Shown here: piece after piece, positions 17,438-25,394 of the stretch
Position numbering within the stretch: position 1 is the first letter of the stretch
How the letters are laid out: every line of letters begins with the position of its first letter
Source of the DNA: Paenibacillus faecalis
Lineage (GTDB): Bacteria; Bacillota; Bacilli; Paenibacillales; Paenibacillaceae
Reading direction: 5' to 3'
DNA: 64,000 bases
Assembly (NCBI RefSeq): GCF_900289175.1
Contig: NZ_LT985747.1
Location: 474,005 to 538,004 of the forward strand
Program-made: the position numbers and the translations under genes
The notes under the pieces: model-generated
Seen by the model: the letters and a program-made list of their open reading frames with translations, nothing else
Told to the model about the DNA's origin: nothing
The model's database searches: none

Positions 17438-18130
17438 TCACGCTTCAAATACCTTTTTCATCTCCGCCGCATACCGCTTTGTTATTAGCTGTGGACGTGT
17501 GATGGCTGAGCCGACAACTACAGCATGAGCTCCGAACTTAAGCATTTGCGCCGCCTGCGCCGGTGTATGAATTTTCCCCTCTGCTAATACCGGAATGGGC
17601 AGACGCTTGACAGCTTCCATAACCAAATCACAGTCTGGATCGTCTTTTTGCGGCGAATACGGCGTATATCCGGATAACGTTGTCGATACACAATCCACGC
17701 CGAGCGAAGCGGCATAAATCCCCTCGTCCAAAGTTGAAATATCTGCCATCACTTTCTGTCCCCGTTCCTTCATGTAAGCGATCAGTGATTCCAGCTTTTC
17801 ACCGTTCGGCCGGGCCCGCAGGGTCGCATCCAATGCAACCAGATCAACTCCCGCTTCCATAAGTTCTTGGACCTCTCTAAGCGTAGGTGTAATATAGACA
17901 TCGCTACCGCGATATTCTCTTTTAATGATCCCGATAATCGGCAGCTTCGTTGTTTTTTTAATAGAAGTTATATCCTGTATACCATTCGCCCGAATGGCCA
18001 CGGCTCCCCCTATTTGAGCTGCCCTTGCCATCTTCGCCATTGTCTCCGCGCCATGAAGAGGCTCATCCTCAAGCGCTTGACATGATACGATCAATCCTTG
18101 ATGGACTTGGTCCATTATCGGCTGTGTCAT
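17438..18130 (-). CDS. nanE: N-acylmannosamine-6-phosphate 2-epimerase NanE
   Basis: TIM-barrel epimerase converting ManNAc-6-phosphate to GlcNAc-6-phosphate. Family blocks visible are 'GLIVSCQALEDEPLHG', 'AVAIRANG', 'PIIGIIKREYRGSDVYITPT' (with the catalytic Lys), 'DLVALDATLRARP', 'MADISTLDEG' and 'VLAEGKIHTP' (catalytic Glu/Lys). I chose ATG 18130 (MTQPIMDQV), preceded by AAAGGAAGTGAG; an in-frame start at 18175 would read through a tandem repeat. It is followed by nanK and preceded by the sugar permease gene. Confidence 0.93.
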   Translation of the reverse strand: MTQPIMDQVHQGLIVSCQALEDEPLHGAETMAKMARAAQIGGAVAIRANGIQDITSIKKTTKLPIIGIIKREYRGSDVYITPTLREVQELMEAGVDLVALDATLRARPNGEKLESLIAYMKERGQKVMADISTLDEGIYAASLGVDCVSTTLSGYTPYSPQKDDPDCDLVMEAVKRLPIPVLAEGKIHTPAQAAQMLKFGAHAVVVGSAITRPQLITKRYAAEMKKVFEA

Positions 18131-18146
18131 TGACTCACTTCCTTTA

Positions 18147-18174
18147 TGTTGTCCTGTACATGTTGTCCTGTACA
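18147..18174. repeat. 14-bp tandem direct repeat upstream of nanE
   Basis: TGTTGTCCTGTACA occurs twice head to tail (18147-18160, 18161-18174), filling the gap between the permease stop and the nanE ribosome binding site. It may be replication slippage or a pair of regulator or RNA-structure elements. Confidence 0.7.
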
Positions 18175-18183
18175 CTTTCTGAT

Positions 18184-19029
18184 TTACCCTTTGACAGCTC
18201 CGGAGATGCCTTCCATATAATAACGTTGCGTGAACAAAAACACGATAATGATCGGAACAACCGAGATGACCGTACCTGCTGCGATCCAGCCGAAATTATA
18301 GGCAAATTGCCCGTTTAGAAAACTGAGAGCAGATGCGATTGGATATTTTTTGGTATCGTTTAGTACGATCATCGGCCAGAGGAAGTTATTCCACATCGCC
18401 ATAAACTCCAGCAGCCCGATAACAGCAATCGCCGGCTTTACAATAGGCAGGGCCAGCTGAAACCATATACGAAGCTCACTGGCTCCATCCACTTTACCGG
18501 AATCACGCAATTCACTTGGAACTCCCATAAACGCCTGTCTCATTAAAAACACATTGAACACAGTAACCGCCGATGGAAGAACTACGGCAAGAAAGCTTCC
18601 CATTAAACCAAGCGCCTTTACCGTCAAATAGTTAACGACCATCCCGGCTGCCGCCGGAATAATCATCGTCGCCACCAGCAAGGTAAAAATCAGATCACGG
18701 CCTTTAAAACGAAATACAGCCAAGGGATAAGCTGTCAGACAAGAGAAAAGTATATTCATGACAACACCCAATATGGCAATAACTACGGTATTCCATAAAT
18801 ATTGTGGAAAGTCCATGTAATTCCATACCTGAGTATAGTTTTCAAAATCGATATATGTCGGGAATATGGCAGGCGGAAAACTGAATACATTTTTCCCTGG
18901 CATAAGCGACACGCTAAACAACCATAAGAACGGCCCCATCATAAATATGGCAAACAGAATCAAACAGATGTAAAGCAGCGCTAATTTCAAAAATTTCAAT
19001 GGCTTCGTTTTCGTTTTCATATCATGCAT
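18184..19029 (-). CDS. Carbohydrate ABC transporter permease (MalG type)
   Basis: 281 residues with six predicted membrane helices. The cytoplasmic EAA-loop is around 'DSGKVDGASELRIWFQLALP' (residues 180-200), where the ATPase would dock. It is paired with the permease encoded immediately upstream (three bases apart). No ATPase gene is in the operon, so a shared multi-sugar ATPase such as MsmX is expected to energise it. Confidence 0.9.
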   Translation of the reverse strand: MHDMKTKTKPLKFLKLALLYICLILFAIFMMGPFLWLFSVSLMPGKNVFSFPPAIFPTYIDFENYTQVWNYMDFPQYLWNTVVIAILGVVMNILFSCLTAYPLAVFRFKGRDLIFTLLVATMIIPAAAGMVVNYLTVKALGLMGSFLAVVLPSAVTVFNVFLMRQAFMGVPSELRDSGKVDGASELRIWFQLALPIVKPAIAVIGLLEFMAMWNNFLWPMIVLNDTKKYPIASALSFLNGQFAYNFGWIAAGTVISVVPIIIVFLFTQRYYMEGISGAVKG

Positions 19030-19032
19030 CCA

Positions 19033-19932
19033 TTAATATGGATTGACACCGCCCTTCTGGTTGAATCTGAAAATAATAATACTAAGTGCGGCAATCAACA
19101 CGCTTACGATTAAGCCGAGTGCAGAAGAGTAGCCAAAATTAAATTTTTGGAATCCCTGTTGATAAATATATAAACTTGATGTCAATGTAGTGATTCCTGG
19201 TCCGCCCTGAGTCAAAATAAATACCTCATCAAATACGCGGATCGCTGCCATTAATGAAATGAGGGAGCAAAAAAAGACATACGGCTTCAAAAGTGGAATC
19301 GTCACCTTACGGATCGACTGCCACCGATTCGCTCCATCGATCATTGCCGCTTCTACCAAATCTTTCGGAATCGATTGCAGTCCAGCCAAGTAAATCATCA
19401 TATAGTAGCCAAGGCCCTTCCACATCGTAATGAACATCAATGTCCACAGCGCCGTATTCTTGTTGGACAGCCATGTAATCCGTTCTTCCATCAGTCCTAC
19501 GCTGCTCAAAATATAGTTAACAACACCGTTCTGGCTTAACAGCCATCCCCAAATGAGTGCTACAGCAACCATAGAAGTTACGACAGGAATGTAATATGCG
19601 GTTCGAAAAAATTTGATACCTTTCACATTGCTGTTCACTAAAATCGCCATCAAAATGGAAAAAATCTGAATGAACGGAACGACGATGACATATAGCAGTG
19701 AGTTGATAAGCGATGTAATAAAGCTCTTATCCTGAAATGCCGTTTTAAAGTTGTCAAACCCAACAAATTCAGTTTCCCCAATAATAGAGTAATTGGTTAG
19801 TGCCAGCGGGAGGCTGTAAATGATCGGCCAAAAAACGAACAATACCAGCAGGATCAAACCGGGGGTCATAAAAAGCCAAGCGATAGAGGCTTCTGTTTTG
19901 CCAAACCTAGAAAAAATCGATGTCTTGTTCAT
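19033..19932 (-). CDS. Sugar ABC transporter permease (MalF type)
   Basis: 299 residues, six membrane helices, EAA-loop 'DLVEAAMIDGANRWQSIRKV' near residues 195-215. It is the second gene of the amino-sugar transporter operon, lying between the binding protein and the second permease. ATG 19932 follows AAGGAGGC. The substrate is probably an amino sugar or its conjugate, judging from downstream nanE and nanK. Confidence 0.9.
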   Translation of the reverse strand: MNKTSIFSRFGKTEASIAWLFMTPGLILLVLFVFWPIIYSLPLALTNYSIIGETEFVGFDNFKTAFQDKSFITSLINSLLYVIVVPFIQIFSILMAILVNSNVKGIKFFRTAYYIPVVTSMVAVALIWGWLLSQNGVVNYILSSVGLMEERITWLSNKNTALWTLMFITMWKGLGYYMMIYLAGLQSIPKDLVEAAMIDGANRWQSIRKVTIPLLKPYVFFCSLISLMAAIRVFDEVFILTQGGPGITTLTSSLYIYQQGFQKFNFGYSSALGLIVSVLIAALSIIIFRFNQKGGVNPY

Positions 19933-19992
19933 ATGCAGCTTTTGCCTCCTTTAAGAAAGATCGGGCAGGACAAGCCTGCCCAATGTTACGGA

Positions 19993-21294
19993 TCAATTGC
20001 CCAAAATCTTGTTAACTTCTTGTTCTGCTGCCGCCAATTCTTCTTTTACATCGGCATCATTCAAGTAGATATTCTCCAGTGCCTTGGTTACAGCATGGTT
20101 CACATCGTTTGCACTTTCGATACCGATATAGAAGTCTTGAGCCTTGTCCAAGCTGACCGCTGAAACGGTCTTGGCCACTCCTTCCAAAGTGCCGTCATTT
20201 TCTGAGAAGAACGGATCTTTGGCGCTTTCCACCGTAGAAGGCAATGTGTTGGCCACTTTCGAAAATTCAAGCTGATTGGTCGCGTTCGTGACATATACAG
20301 CGAAGTCAACCGCTTCTTTCTTATGCGACGTTGTAGCTGGCACGACAAGGTTCATCGTATTGGAATAGCGGATTCCCGCCTCGCCGACCGGACTTGGTAC
20401 AGCAAGCATTTTTTCGTAAACGTCCGGAGCTGCTGTTTTGATCTTGTTAATAAACGGTGAGCTGGATAATGACATCGCAACTTGTTCACTTGCAAAATAC
20501 TGCACCTGTTTATCATAATTTATAATATCTTTCGGAATAACGCCTTCCTCCAACAGCGCAAGATTCTCTTGAATATATTCTTCTACTTCCGGTGTATTAA
20601 AAGCCGCTTTCTTGTAATCTTCCGTCAAGAACTGCAGGTTCTCTTCCAACAAAGAGCGTGCTTCCATAGAGAAGATATAACCGTAGACGCCCGTTTTCTC
20701 TTTAATTTGACGTCCCCATTGCATTAAGTCCTCTCTCGTCGCTGGCGGATTGTTCGGATCAAGCCCCGCTTTTTCCACCAGATCTTTGTTCAGGAAAAGA
20801 ATCGGAAGCCCTGTATACCAAGGCAAGGCGTAGGCTTTACCGTCTATTTCTGTTGAAGAGTAGATTCCCTGGAAATAAGCCTCCTTTTGCTCTGGTGTCA
20901 GTTCCTGGTTAAAATCGACCAGAGCATTTTTCGTTCCCATTTGATTCGCTAATTCGGTATTTAAATTGACCACGTCCGGCGCTTCCTCTGCTGCTATGTT
21001 CGTCATCAACTTATTAAGCACAGCATCGTATGGATAGTCCTTCCAGTCAATTTTTATGTTCGGATTTTCCGATTCATAGTCAGCGATCAGTTTATTAAAA
21101 TAGTCATTAAATGTAGGCTGTAGCGAAATTGTCCAAAACTCCACCGTCACTTTCTCACCAGTTTTCCCCTCTCCATCTGCATTGGAAGCGGCCTTGCCGT
21201 CATCTGACGTCTTCGAACCGCAAGCTGCGAGCAGACCAACGATCATAATCGATGCTAACAACAGTGAAATCAGTCTTCTTCCTGTACCTTTCAT
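19993..21294 (-). CDS. Sugar ABC transporter substrate-binding lipoprotein
   Basis: 433 residues. The signal peptide ends in a lipobox (VGLLAAC, Cys near 26), followed by a Gly/Ser/Glu-rich linker and an extracellular solute-binding fold of family 1 ('KIDWKDYPYDAVLNKLMTNI', 'APDVVNLNTELANQMG', 'ALPWYTGLPILFLNKDL'). It is the first gene of the operon, behind a cre-like site. The cargo is inferred to be ManNAc, sialic acid or a related glycan from the downstream enzymes. Confidence 0.9.
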   Translation of the reverse strand: MKGTGRRLISLLLASIMIVGLLAACGSKTSDDGKAASNADGEGKTGEKVTVEFWTISLQPTFNDYFNKLIADYESENPNIKIDWKDYPYDAVLNKLMTNIAAEEAPDVVNLNTELANQMGTKNALVDFNQELTPEQKEAYFQGIYSSTEIDGKAYALPWYTGLPILFLNKDLVEKAGLDPNNPPATREDLMQWGRQIKEKTGVYGYIFSMEARSLLEENLQFLTEDYKKAAFNTPEVEEYIQENLALLEEGVIPKDIINYDKQVQYFASEQVAMSLSSSPFINKIKTAAPDVYEKMLAVPSPVGEAGIRYSNTMNLVVPATTSHKKEAVDFAVYVTNATNQLEFSKVANTLPSTVESAKDPFFSENDGTLEGVAKTVSAVSLDKAQDFYIGIESANDVNHAVTKALENIYLNDADVKEELAAAEQEVNKILGN

Positions 21295-21370
21295 GAAACT
21301 ACACCCCTTCTAAATGTATAATTAGTCTCTAACCGAAAAAAGAAAGACTGAAAGTTTGCAGAATTCTTGA

Positions 21371-21384
21371 TATAAGCGCTTACA
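21371..21384 (-). promoter_or_regulatory. Candidate cre (CcpA) site upstream of the sugar-transport operon
   Basis: Minus-strand TGTAAGCGCTTATA fits the consensus TGWAARCGYTWNCW at 13 of 14 positions. It sits about 80 bp upstream of the binding-protein ATG, consistent with catabolite repression. Confidence 0.65.
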
Positions 21385-21472
21385 ATGAAGACTGAATACT
21401 TCTGCCAATCAGCACTAATGCATCCTATGGATCATTGCCTCTTCCTCCGGCAAACTCATTCTATCATCTTTA

Positions 21473-21485
21473 GGAGAATATCTCC
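21473..21485. promoter_or_regulatory. Inverted repeat upstream of the sugar-transport operon, possible operator
   Basis: GGAGAATATCTCC is a perfect inverted repeat (GGAGA/TCTCC). It shares AGAATAT with the two AGAATATATTCT palindromes at 22546 and 24083. The rest of the gap 21295-21652 holds only the cre site and the terminator. Confidence 0.35.
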
Positions 21486-21595
21486 ACTGTTTATTTAAAT
21501 AAAAGAGATTATTTCTTGTTTTGTTCAAAAACTGTCCGAATGCGCGGCCGAGAGCTTTCCTTGCCCACCATGTGCTTCAGGTAAGTAATAATAGC

Positions 21596-21641
21596 AAAAA
21601 GGCCGAGTCCGGGAGCAAATGCTCCTAACTCGACCTTTTTT
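21596..21641 (-). terminator. Terminator of the rpiR-type gene
   Basis: AAAAAGGCCGAGT (21596-21608) pairs with ACTCGACCTTTTTT on the far side, with an inner GGAGC/GCTCC stem. It lies just after the RpiR stop. A near-copy ends the glycoside-hydrolase-like gene. Confidence 0.85.
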
Positions 21642-21652
21642 GAATCTAATCG

Positions 21653-22519
21653 TTAGAACAGCTTTTCTGAAATGGCCTTGGCAGTCACTTCTCGAACTCT
21701 CAAGGCATCATCCTTCATTCTTAATGATACCGCGACATTCAAAATGTCTATGACAGCCAATTGAGATATTTTCGCAGAAAGCGAGCTTCCTTGCAACGGA
21801 TTCTCACGGGCAATCATGAGTAAGACGATATCTGCTACTTTCGTAATCGGAGAACGGGCATTACTCGTAATCGCAATAATGGTAGCTCCCGTTTTTTTGG
21901 CCAGTGTCAAATTTTCGATCATATCTTTCGTGCTGCCCGATATGGAAAGTCCAACTGCAACATCTTCTTTCGTCATTAGCGCTGCTTCCATCGCCTGGAA
22001 GTGCGTATCCGTCTTGGCACTGCTATGCTTGCCGATTCTGGAAAAACTATGTGCTGCCTGTACGGCAGTCAGCCCGGACGAGCCAACGCCGAAAAAATAA
22101 ATGCTTCTCGCCTGATGCAGCGCATCGATCGCCTTGCCTAATTGTTCTGAAACCGCCAGTTCCCGTGTCTGTTCCAATGTACGGATATGAGTGGCAATGA
22201 TTTTCTCATTAAGCGCCATGGCGTTATCTTCTTCTGTAACCTCTTCATGCAAATGATCAAGCGGCTTCACAAGATCTTGAGCCAATGACAATTTAAAATC
22301 CTGAAATCCTTGAAACTTGAGCTTCCGGCATAGACGCAGCACCGTCGTTTCACCGACATCAGCCTTCTCCGCCAACTCGGTTACAGAATGGTAAATGATA
22401 TCGGAAGCGTGATCCAATATATACTGAGCGACTTTTTGCTCTGCTTTCGTAAGTCCATTCAGATGACTCTGAATATTTAATAATGTTTTACCCATCCCCT
22501 GTATGGTTGTCAAACGCAA
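21653..22519 (-). CDS. MurR/RpiR-family transcriptional regulator
   Basis: 288 residues. An N-terminal RpiR helix-turn-helix domain ('SVTELAEKADVGETTVLRLC') is followed by a SIS sugar-phosphate-binding domain ('SIYFFGVGSSGLTAVQAAHS', 'GLSISGSTKDMIENL'). Such proteins sense a phosphosugar, here probably ManNAc-6-P or GlcNAc-6-P. The start is a TTG at 22519 after AAAGGGGATT; an ATG at 22495 lacks a well-spaced ribosome binding site. It sits between the transporter operon and the hydrolase-like gene, and probably controls both. Confidence 0.9.
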   Translation of the reverse strand: MRLTTIQGMGKTLLNIQSHLNGLTKAEQKVAQYILDHASDIIYHSVTELAEKADVGETTVLRLCRKLKFQGFQDFKLSLAQDLVKPLDHLHEEVTEEDNAMALNEKIIATHIRTLEQTRELAVSEQLGKAIDALHQARSIYFFGVGSSGLTAVQAAHSFSRIGKHSSAKTDTHFQAMEAALMTKEDVAVGLSISGSTKDMIENLTLAKKTGATIIAITSNARSPITKVADIVLLMIARENPLQGSSLSAKISQLAVIDILNVAVSLRMKDDALRVREVTAKAISEKLF

Positions 22520-22545
22520 AATCCCCTTTCAACCTGCCCATATGT

Positions 22546-22557
22546 AGAATATATTCT
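22546..22557. promoter_or_regulatory. AGAATATATTCT palindrome upstream of the rpiR-type gene, candidate operator
   Basis: A perfect 12-bp palindrome 26 bp upstream of the regulator start. The identical palindrome recurs at 24083-24094 in the intergenic region between the hydrolase-like gene and the dehydrogenase gene. Confidence 0.45.
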
Positions 22558-22685
22558 TTATTTCCGATTCAGAAGGATGATTTCTACTGTCCTTATTTTA
22601 TCGGTTTCAGATTCAATAGGCAAGCTTCGCCCTAAGCTTTCACAGCGGGGAATCAGGATGGCTGACAGGGTAGCAGTGATGAAGC

Positions 22686-22738
22686 AAAAAGGCCGAGGGC
22701 GGGAGCAATGTGAACTGCACCCTAACTCGACCTTTTGT
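22686..22738 (-). terminator. Terminator of the glycoside-hydrolase-like gene
   Basis: AAAAGGCCGAG near 22687-22697 pairs with CTCGACCTTTT near 22726-22736, with an inner GGG/CCC extension. The outer arms are nearly identical to the terminator at 21596-21641. Confidence 0.75.
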
Positions 22739-22762
22739 GAATCCACTTTGAAGAAGCCACGC

Positions 22763-23956
22763 TTATTTTAAATCCAATGCTTCCCACCAATTGTAATTTT
22801 CCAAATAAACGACATCAAACAGCATGACACCATGGGATTTTTGTTTACACATGCGTACTGCTTTTTTAAACTGTTCAGGATTGCCGTCATAATCCTTCAA
22901 GAAAAGGCTGGCTACAACCGGTATTTGCCCATTAACCGCCTGCAGGCTCATATCAATTGCTCCTTCCACGCTATACCATGATGCAGGACGCCCGCTTTGC
23001 TCCGCCTCTTCAATCGATACTTCTGGATAATAGCAACCTGTCATGAGAAAATCGAGTTCATCAGCATAACCGGAACGATGATAATCCTCAGAAGCCCATG
23101 GCAGTTCAGGATGGTACGTTTCACTCCCCCAGTTTACGCCTTCATTATAATATAACGGGTACCAGGAGCCGACATAAATGCTGAACGAAAGCTCCGGATT
23201 TAACGATTTCACAAGCTGCTTGGCTTTTTTCACGAAGTTTTTTATGTTTAATGCCCGCCATTCTGTCCATTTTCCGAACCATTGCCCAAATTCAATCTCT
23301 TTCGTACCTTCCTGTACTGTAAATATGTGCTCCGGCCACTTTTCTACCCTTTGACCGATATATTGTTCGAACTGCTGCCTGCTCAATTCGCTAAAATCAC
23401 CGTATATGTTAGGATAACGGCACCGATCCAGCACGACCCCGTCAAGCTTATAATTTTTAGTAACCTCTTCGATAATTGCCAGTTCATGACGGATCACTTC
23501 CGGATGAATCGGATTGACAAAAATAGTCGCATCTGAGACGTTCTCCGCTGCTACCGGAGCTGAAGACAAGCTTGGATTGTAGAACATGACTTGCCACTGT
23601 TTTTTATCATAAGCCAGCCCGTCACGCGATTTCCCCGTACCTTCGGCAAACACATCGATGTTGGCCAGCACCTGTAGCCCGGTATCCTTCAAGGCATCGA
23701 TCATTTCCTGTAAGAAATCACGTCCCTTCCACATATCGTAACGTCCGTCGGACCAACGGCTGACATGATAGGCATATTCGCTCGGGTAGGTTGTATGCCC
23801 ATAAGGTATTTTCGCATCAACTACAATATGAGTAATTCCCGCTCGCTTGGCGTTATCTGCAAGCTTTCTTCTTTTTTCCGGATCAGCTAATCGGATTCCA
23901 TTGGCCAAAAAATCAACCCATAAAATATTCGCGCCTTGATCAATCGCTTGCTTCAT
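22763..23956 (-). CDS. Glycoside-hydrolase-like TIM-barrel protein (GHL10/alpha-amylase-like family), cytoplasmic
   Basis: 397 residues without a signal peptide. The fold is suggested by 'GITHIVVDAKIPYGHTTYPS', 'LQVLANIDVFAEGTGK', 'VFVNPIHPEVIRHELAI'-like text, 'KLDGVVLDRCRYPNIYGDFS' and 'LSFSIYVGSWYPLYYNEG'. Asp residues in VVLDRCRYP and in DELDFLMTGCYYP are plausible catalytic or substrate contacts. Family members act on polysaccharides; the absence of a secretion signal suggests an imported oligosaccharide substrate. It is divergent from the dehydrogenase gene and shares its putative operator. Confidence 0.7.
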   Translation of the reverse strand: MKQAIDQGANILWVDFLANGIRLADPEKRRKLADNAKRAGITHIVVDAKIPYGHTTYPSEYAYHVSRWSDGRYDMWKGRDFLQEMIDALKDTGLQVLANIDVFAEGTGKSRDGLAYDKKQWQVMFYNPSLSSAPVAAENVSDATIFVNPIHPEVIRHELAIIEEVTKNYKLDGVVLDRCRYPNIYGDFSELSRQQFEQYIGQRVEKWPEHIFTVQEGTKEIEFGQWFGKWTEWRALNIKNFVKKAKQLVKSLNPELSFSIYVGSWYPLYYNEGVNWGSETYHPELPWASEDYHRSGYADELDFLMTGCYYPEVSIEEAEQSGRPASWYSVEGAIDMSLQAVNGQIPVVASLFLKDYDGNPEQFKKAVRMCKQKSHGVMLFDVVYLENYNWWEALDLK

Positions 23957-24082
23957 TGCTTATTACCTCTCTTTCTTCAAATCATATAATTTTACGATAT
24001 AACTATATAAATGATTTCAAAGTTATACCCATTCCAAAGTGCTTTTTGCTTTCTTTTCAAACGAGCTTATTTAATTTTATGG

Positions 24083-24094
24083 AGAATATATTCT
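24083..24094. promoter_or_regulatory. AGAATATATTCT palindrome between divergent genes, candidate RpiR operator
   Basis: Same 12-bp palindrome as at 22546-22557. It lies in the 300-bp divergent region 23957-24256, whose remaining AT-rich sequence shows no gene and presumably holds both promoters. Confidence 0.45.
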
Positions 24095-24256
24095 TTCTGT
24101 ATTAAAATATGAGGGGAAATATTTACTGTTATATTACATACAAACCGTCACATAGTCAATTTATATGTATAGAGTCAAAGGAATTTATTTGGTATGATTT
24201 TTCCTGTACAGAAATTAAAGAACTGAAATCAGCAACAACCTTACAGGAGGATGAAA

Positions 24257-25318
24257 ATGAACAAAACGAAAGTGGCCATTATCGGATGCGGAACCATAGC
24301 TGAAACCGCTCATATACCCGCATATTTAAATAACCCGAATGCAGAAATAAAATATTTCTGTGATGCTAAGAAAGAAAATGCAGAGCGTTTCGTAAAAAAG
24401 TATGGATGCGGCATAGCCGTGCAGGATTATCGTGATATACTGGATGATCCGGAGCTAGAGGCTGTTTCCGTCTGTACACCAAACAATACACATGCATCTA
24501 TCTCTATTCATTGTTTACGCGCGGGAAAAAATGTGCTGTGCGAAAAACCTGCCGCCCGAACATATAGCGAGGCCATCCAAATGCAAAAAGCACAGCATGA
24601 AAGCGGAAAAGTGCTTAATATCGGAATGGTCAACCGCTTCAATAAAGCCGTTAATATTATTAAAGACCTGATCGAAAATGGTGAGTTGGGAGAATTGTAT
24701 CACGTCTATGCCAGCTTCCGGGCACATCGCTCAATACCCGGTCTTGGAGGCGCTTTCACTACAAAAGAAATATCTGGCGGAGGCGTAATGATTGACTGGG
24801 GGATACATTTTCTTGATGTCGTCATGTACTGCTCAGGAGATCCTGCTCCAAAATCCGTTTCTGCCCAAACCTACTCCAAACTAGGCCGGAATATGAAGGA
24901 TTATACTTATATGAACATGTGGGCCGGACCGCCTAAACTCGAAGGTGTGTATGACGTCGATGATTTTGTCACAGCTATGATTCGAACCGAAGGTCCGAGC
25001 ATTACACTAAACGGAGCCTGGGCGCAAAACATTGGCGAGGATGAGATGTTTATCGATTTTCTGGGAGATAAAGCAGGAATCCGCCTGCAGTACGGCGGTA
25101 GCTTTAAAATGTACAGCGCAAAAAACGGCGTCCTGCTGGAAACAACCCCGAAGTTCAACCCGGGAGATCATTTCCAAAATGAAATCGATGCTTTTCTAAA
25201 CTCCATTCGAACAGGTGAAAAGCAGCCATCTCACATCGACACCGTCATCATTTCCGCAAAAATGATCCAGGCTATTTACGATTCGTCAGAGCAGCAAAAG
25301 GAGATTATATTTGACTGA
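24257..25318 (+). CDS. Gfo/Idh/MocA-family NAD(P)-dependent oxidoreductase
   Basis: 353 residues. The Rossmann nucleotide-binding start is VAIIGCGTIAETAHIPAYL, and the conserved 'GKNVLCEKPAARTYSEA' carries the family EKP catalytic lysine. A C-terminal alpha/beta domain has 'SGGGVMIDWGIHFLDVVMYC' with the active-site Asp/His. AGGAGG at 24245-24250 precedes ATG 24257; the ATG six bases earlier overlaps that site. It is divergent from the hydrolase-like gene and probably part of the same sugar pathway. The substrate is unknown. Confidence 0.9.
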   Translation: MNKTKVAIIGCGTIAETAHIPAYLNNPNAEIKYFCDAKKENAERFVKKYGCGIAVQDYRDILDDPELEAVSVCTPNNTHASISIHCLRAGKNVLCEKPAARTYSEAIQMQKAQHESGKVLNIGMVNRFNKAVNIIKDLIENGELGELYHVYASFRAHRSIPGLGGAFTTKEISGGGVMIDWGIHFLDVVMYCSGDPAPKSVSAQTYSKLGRNMKDYTYMNMWAGPPKLEGVYDVDDFVTAMIRTEGPSITLNGAWAQNIGEDEMFIDFLGDKAGIRLQYGGSFKMYSAKNGVLLETTPKFNPGDHFQNEIDAFLNSIRTGEKQPSHIDTVIISAKMIQAIYDSSEQQKEIIFD

Positions 25319-25394
25319 AGTGACGTAAAAGCAGTTATGTCGATAGCTTGTTCCAATGTGAGAAATTCAAGCTCTTGAGCCCTAGTCGCCTTAT

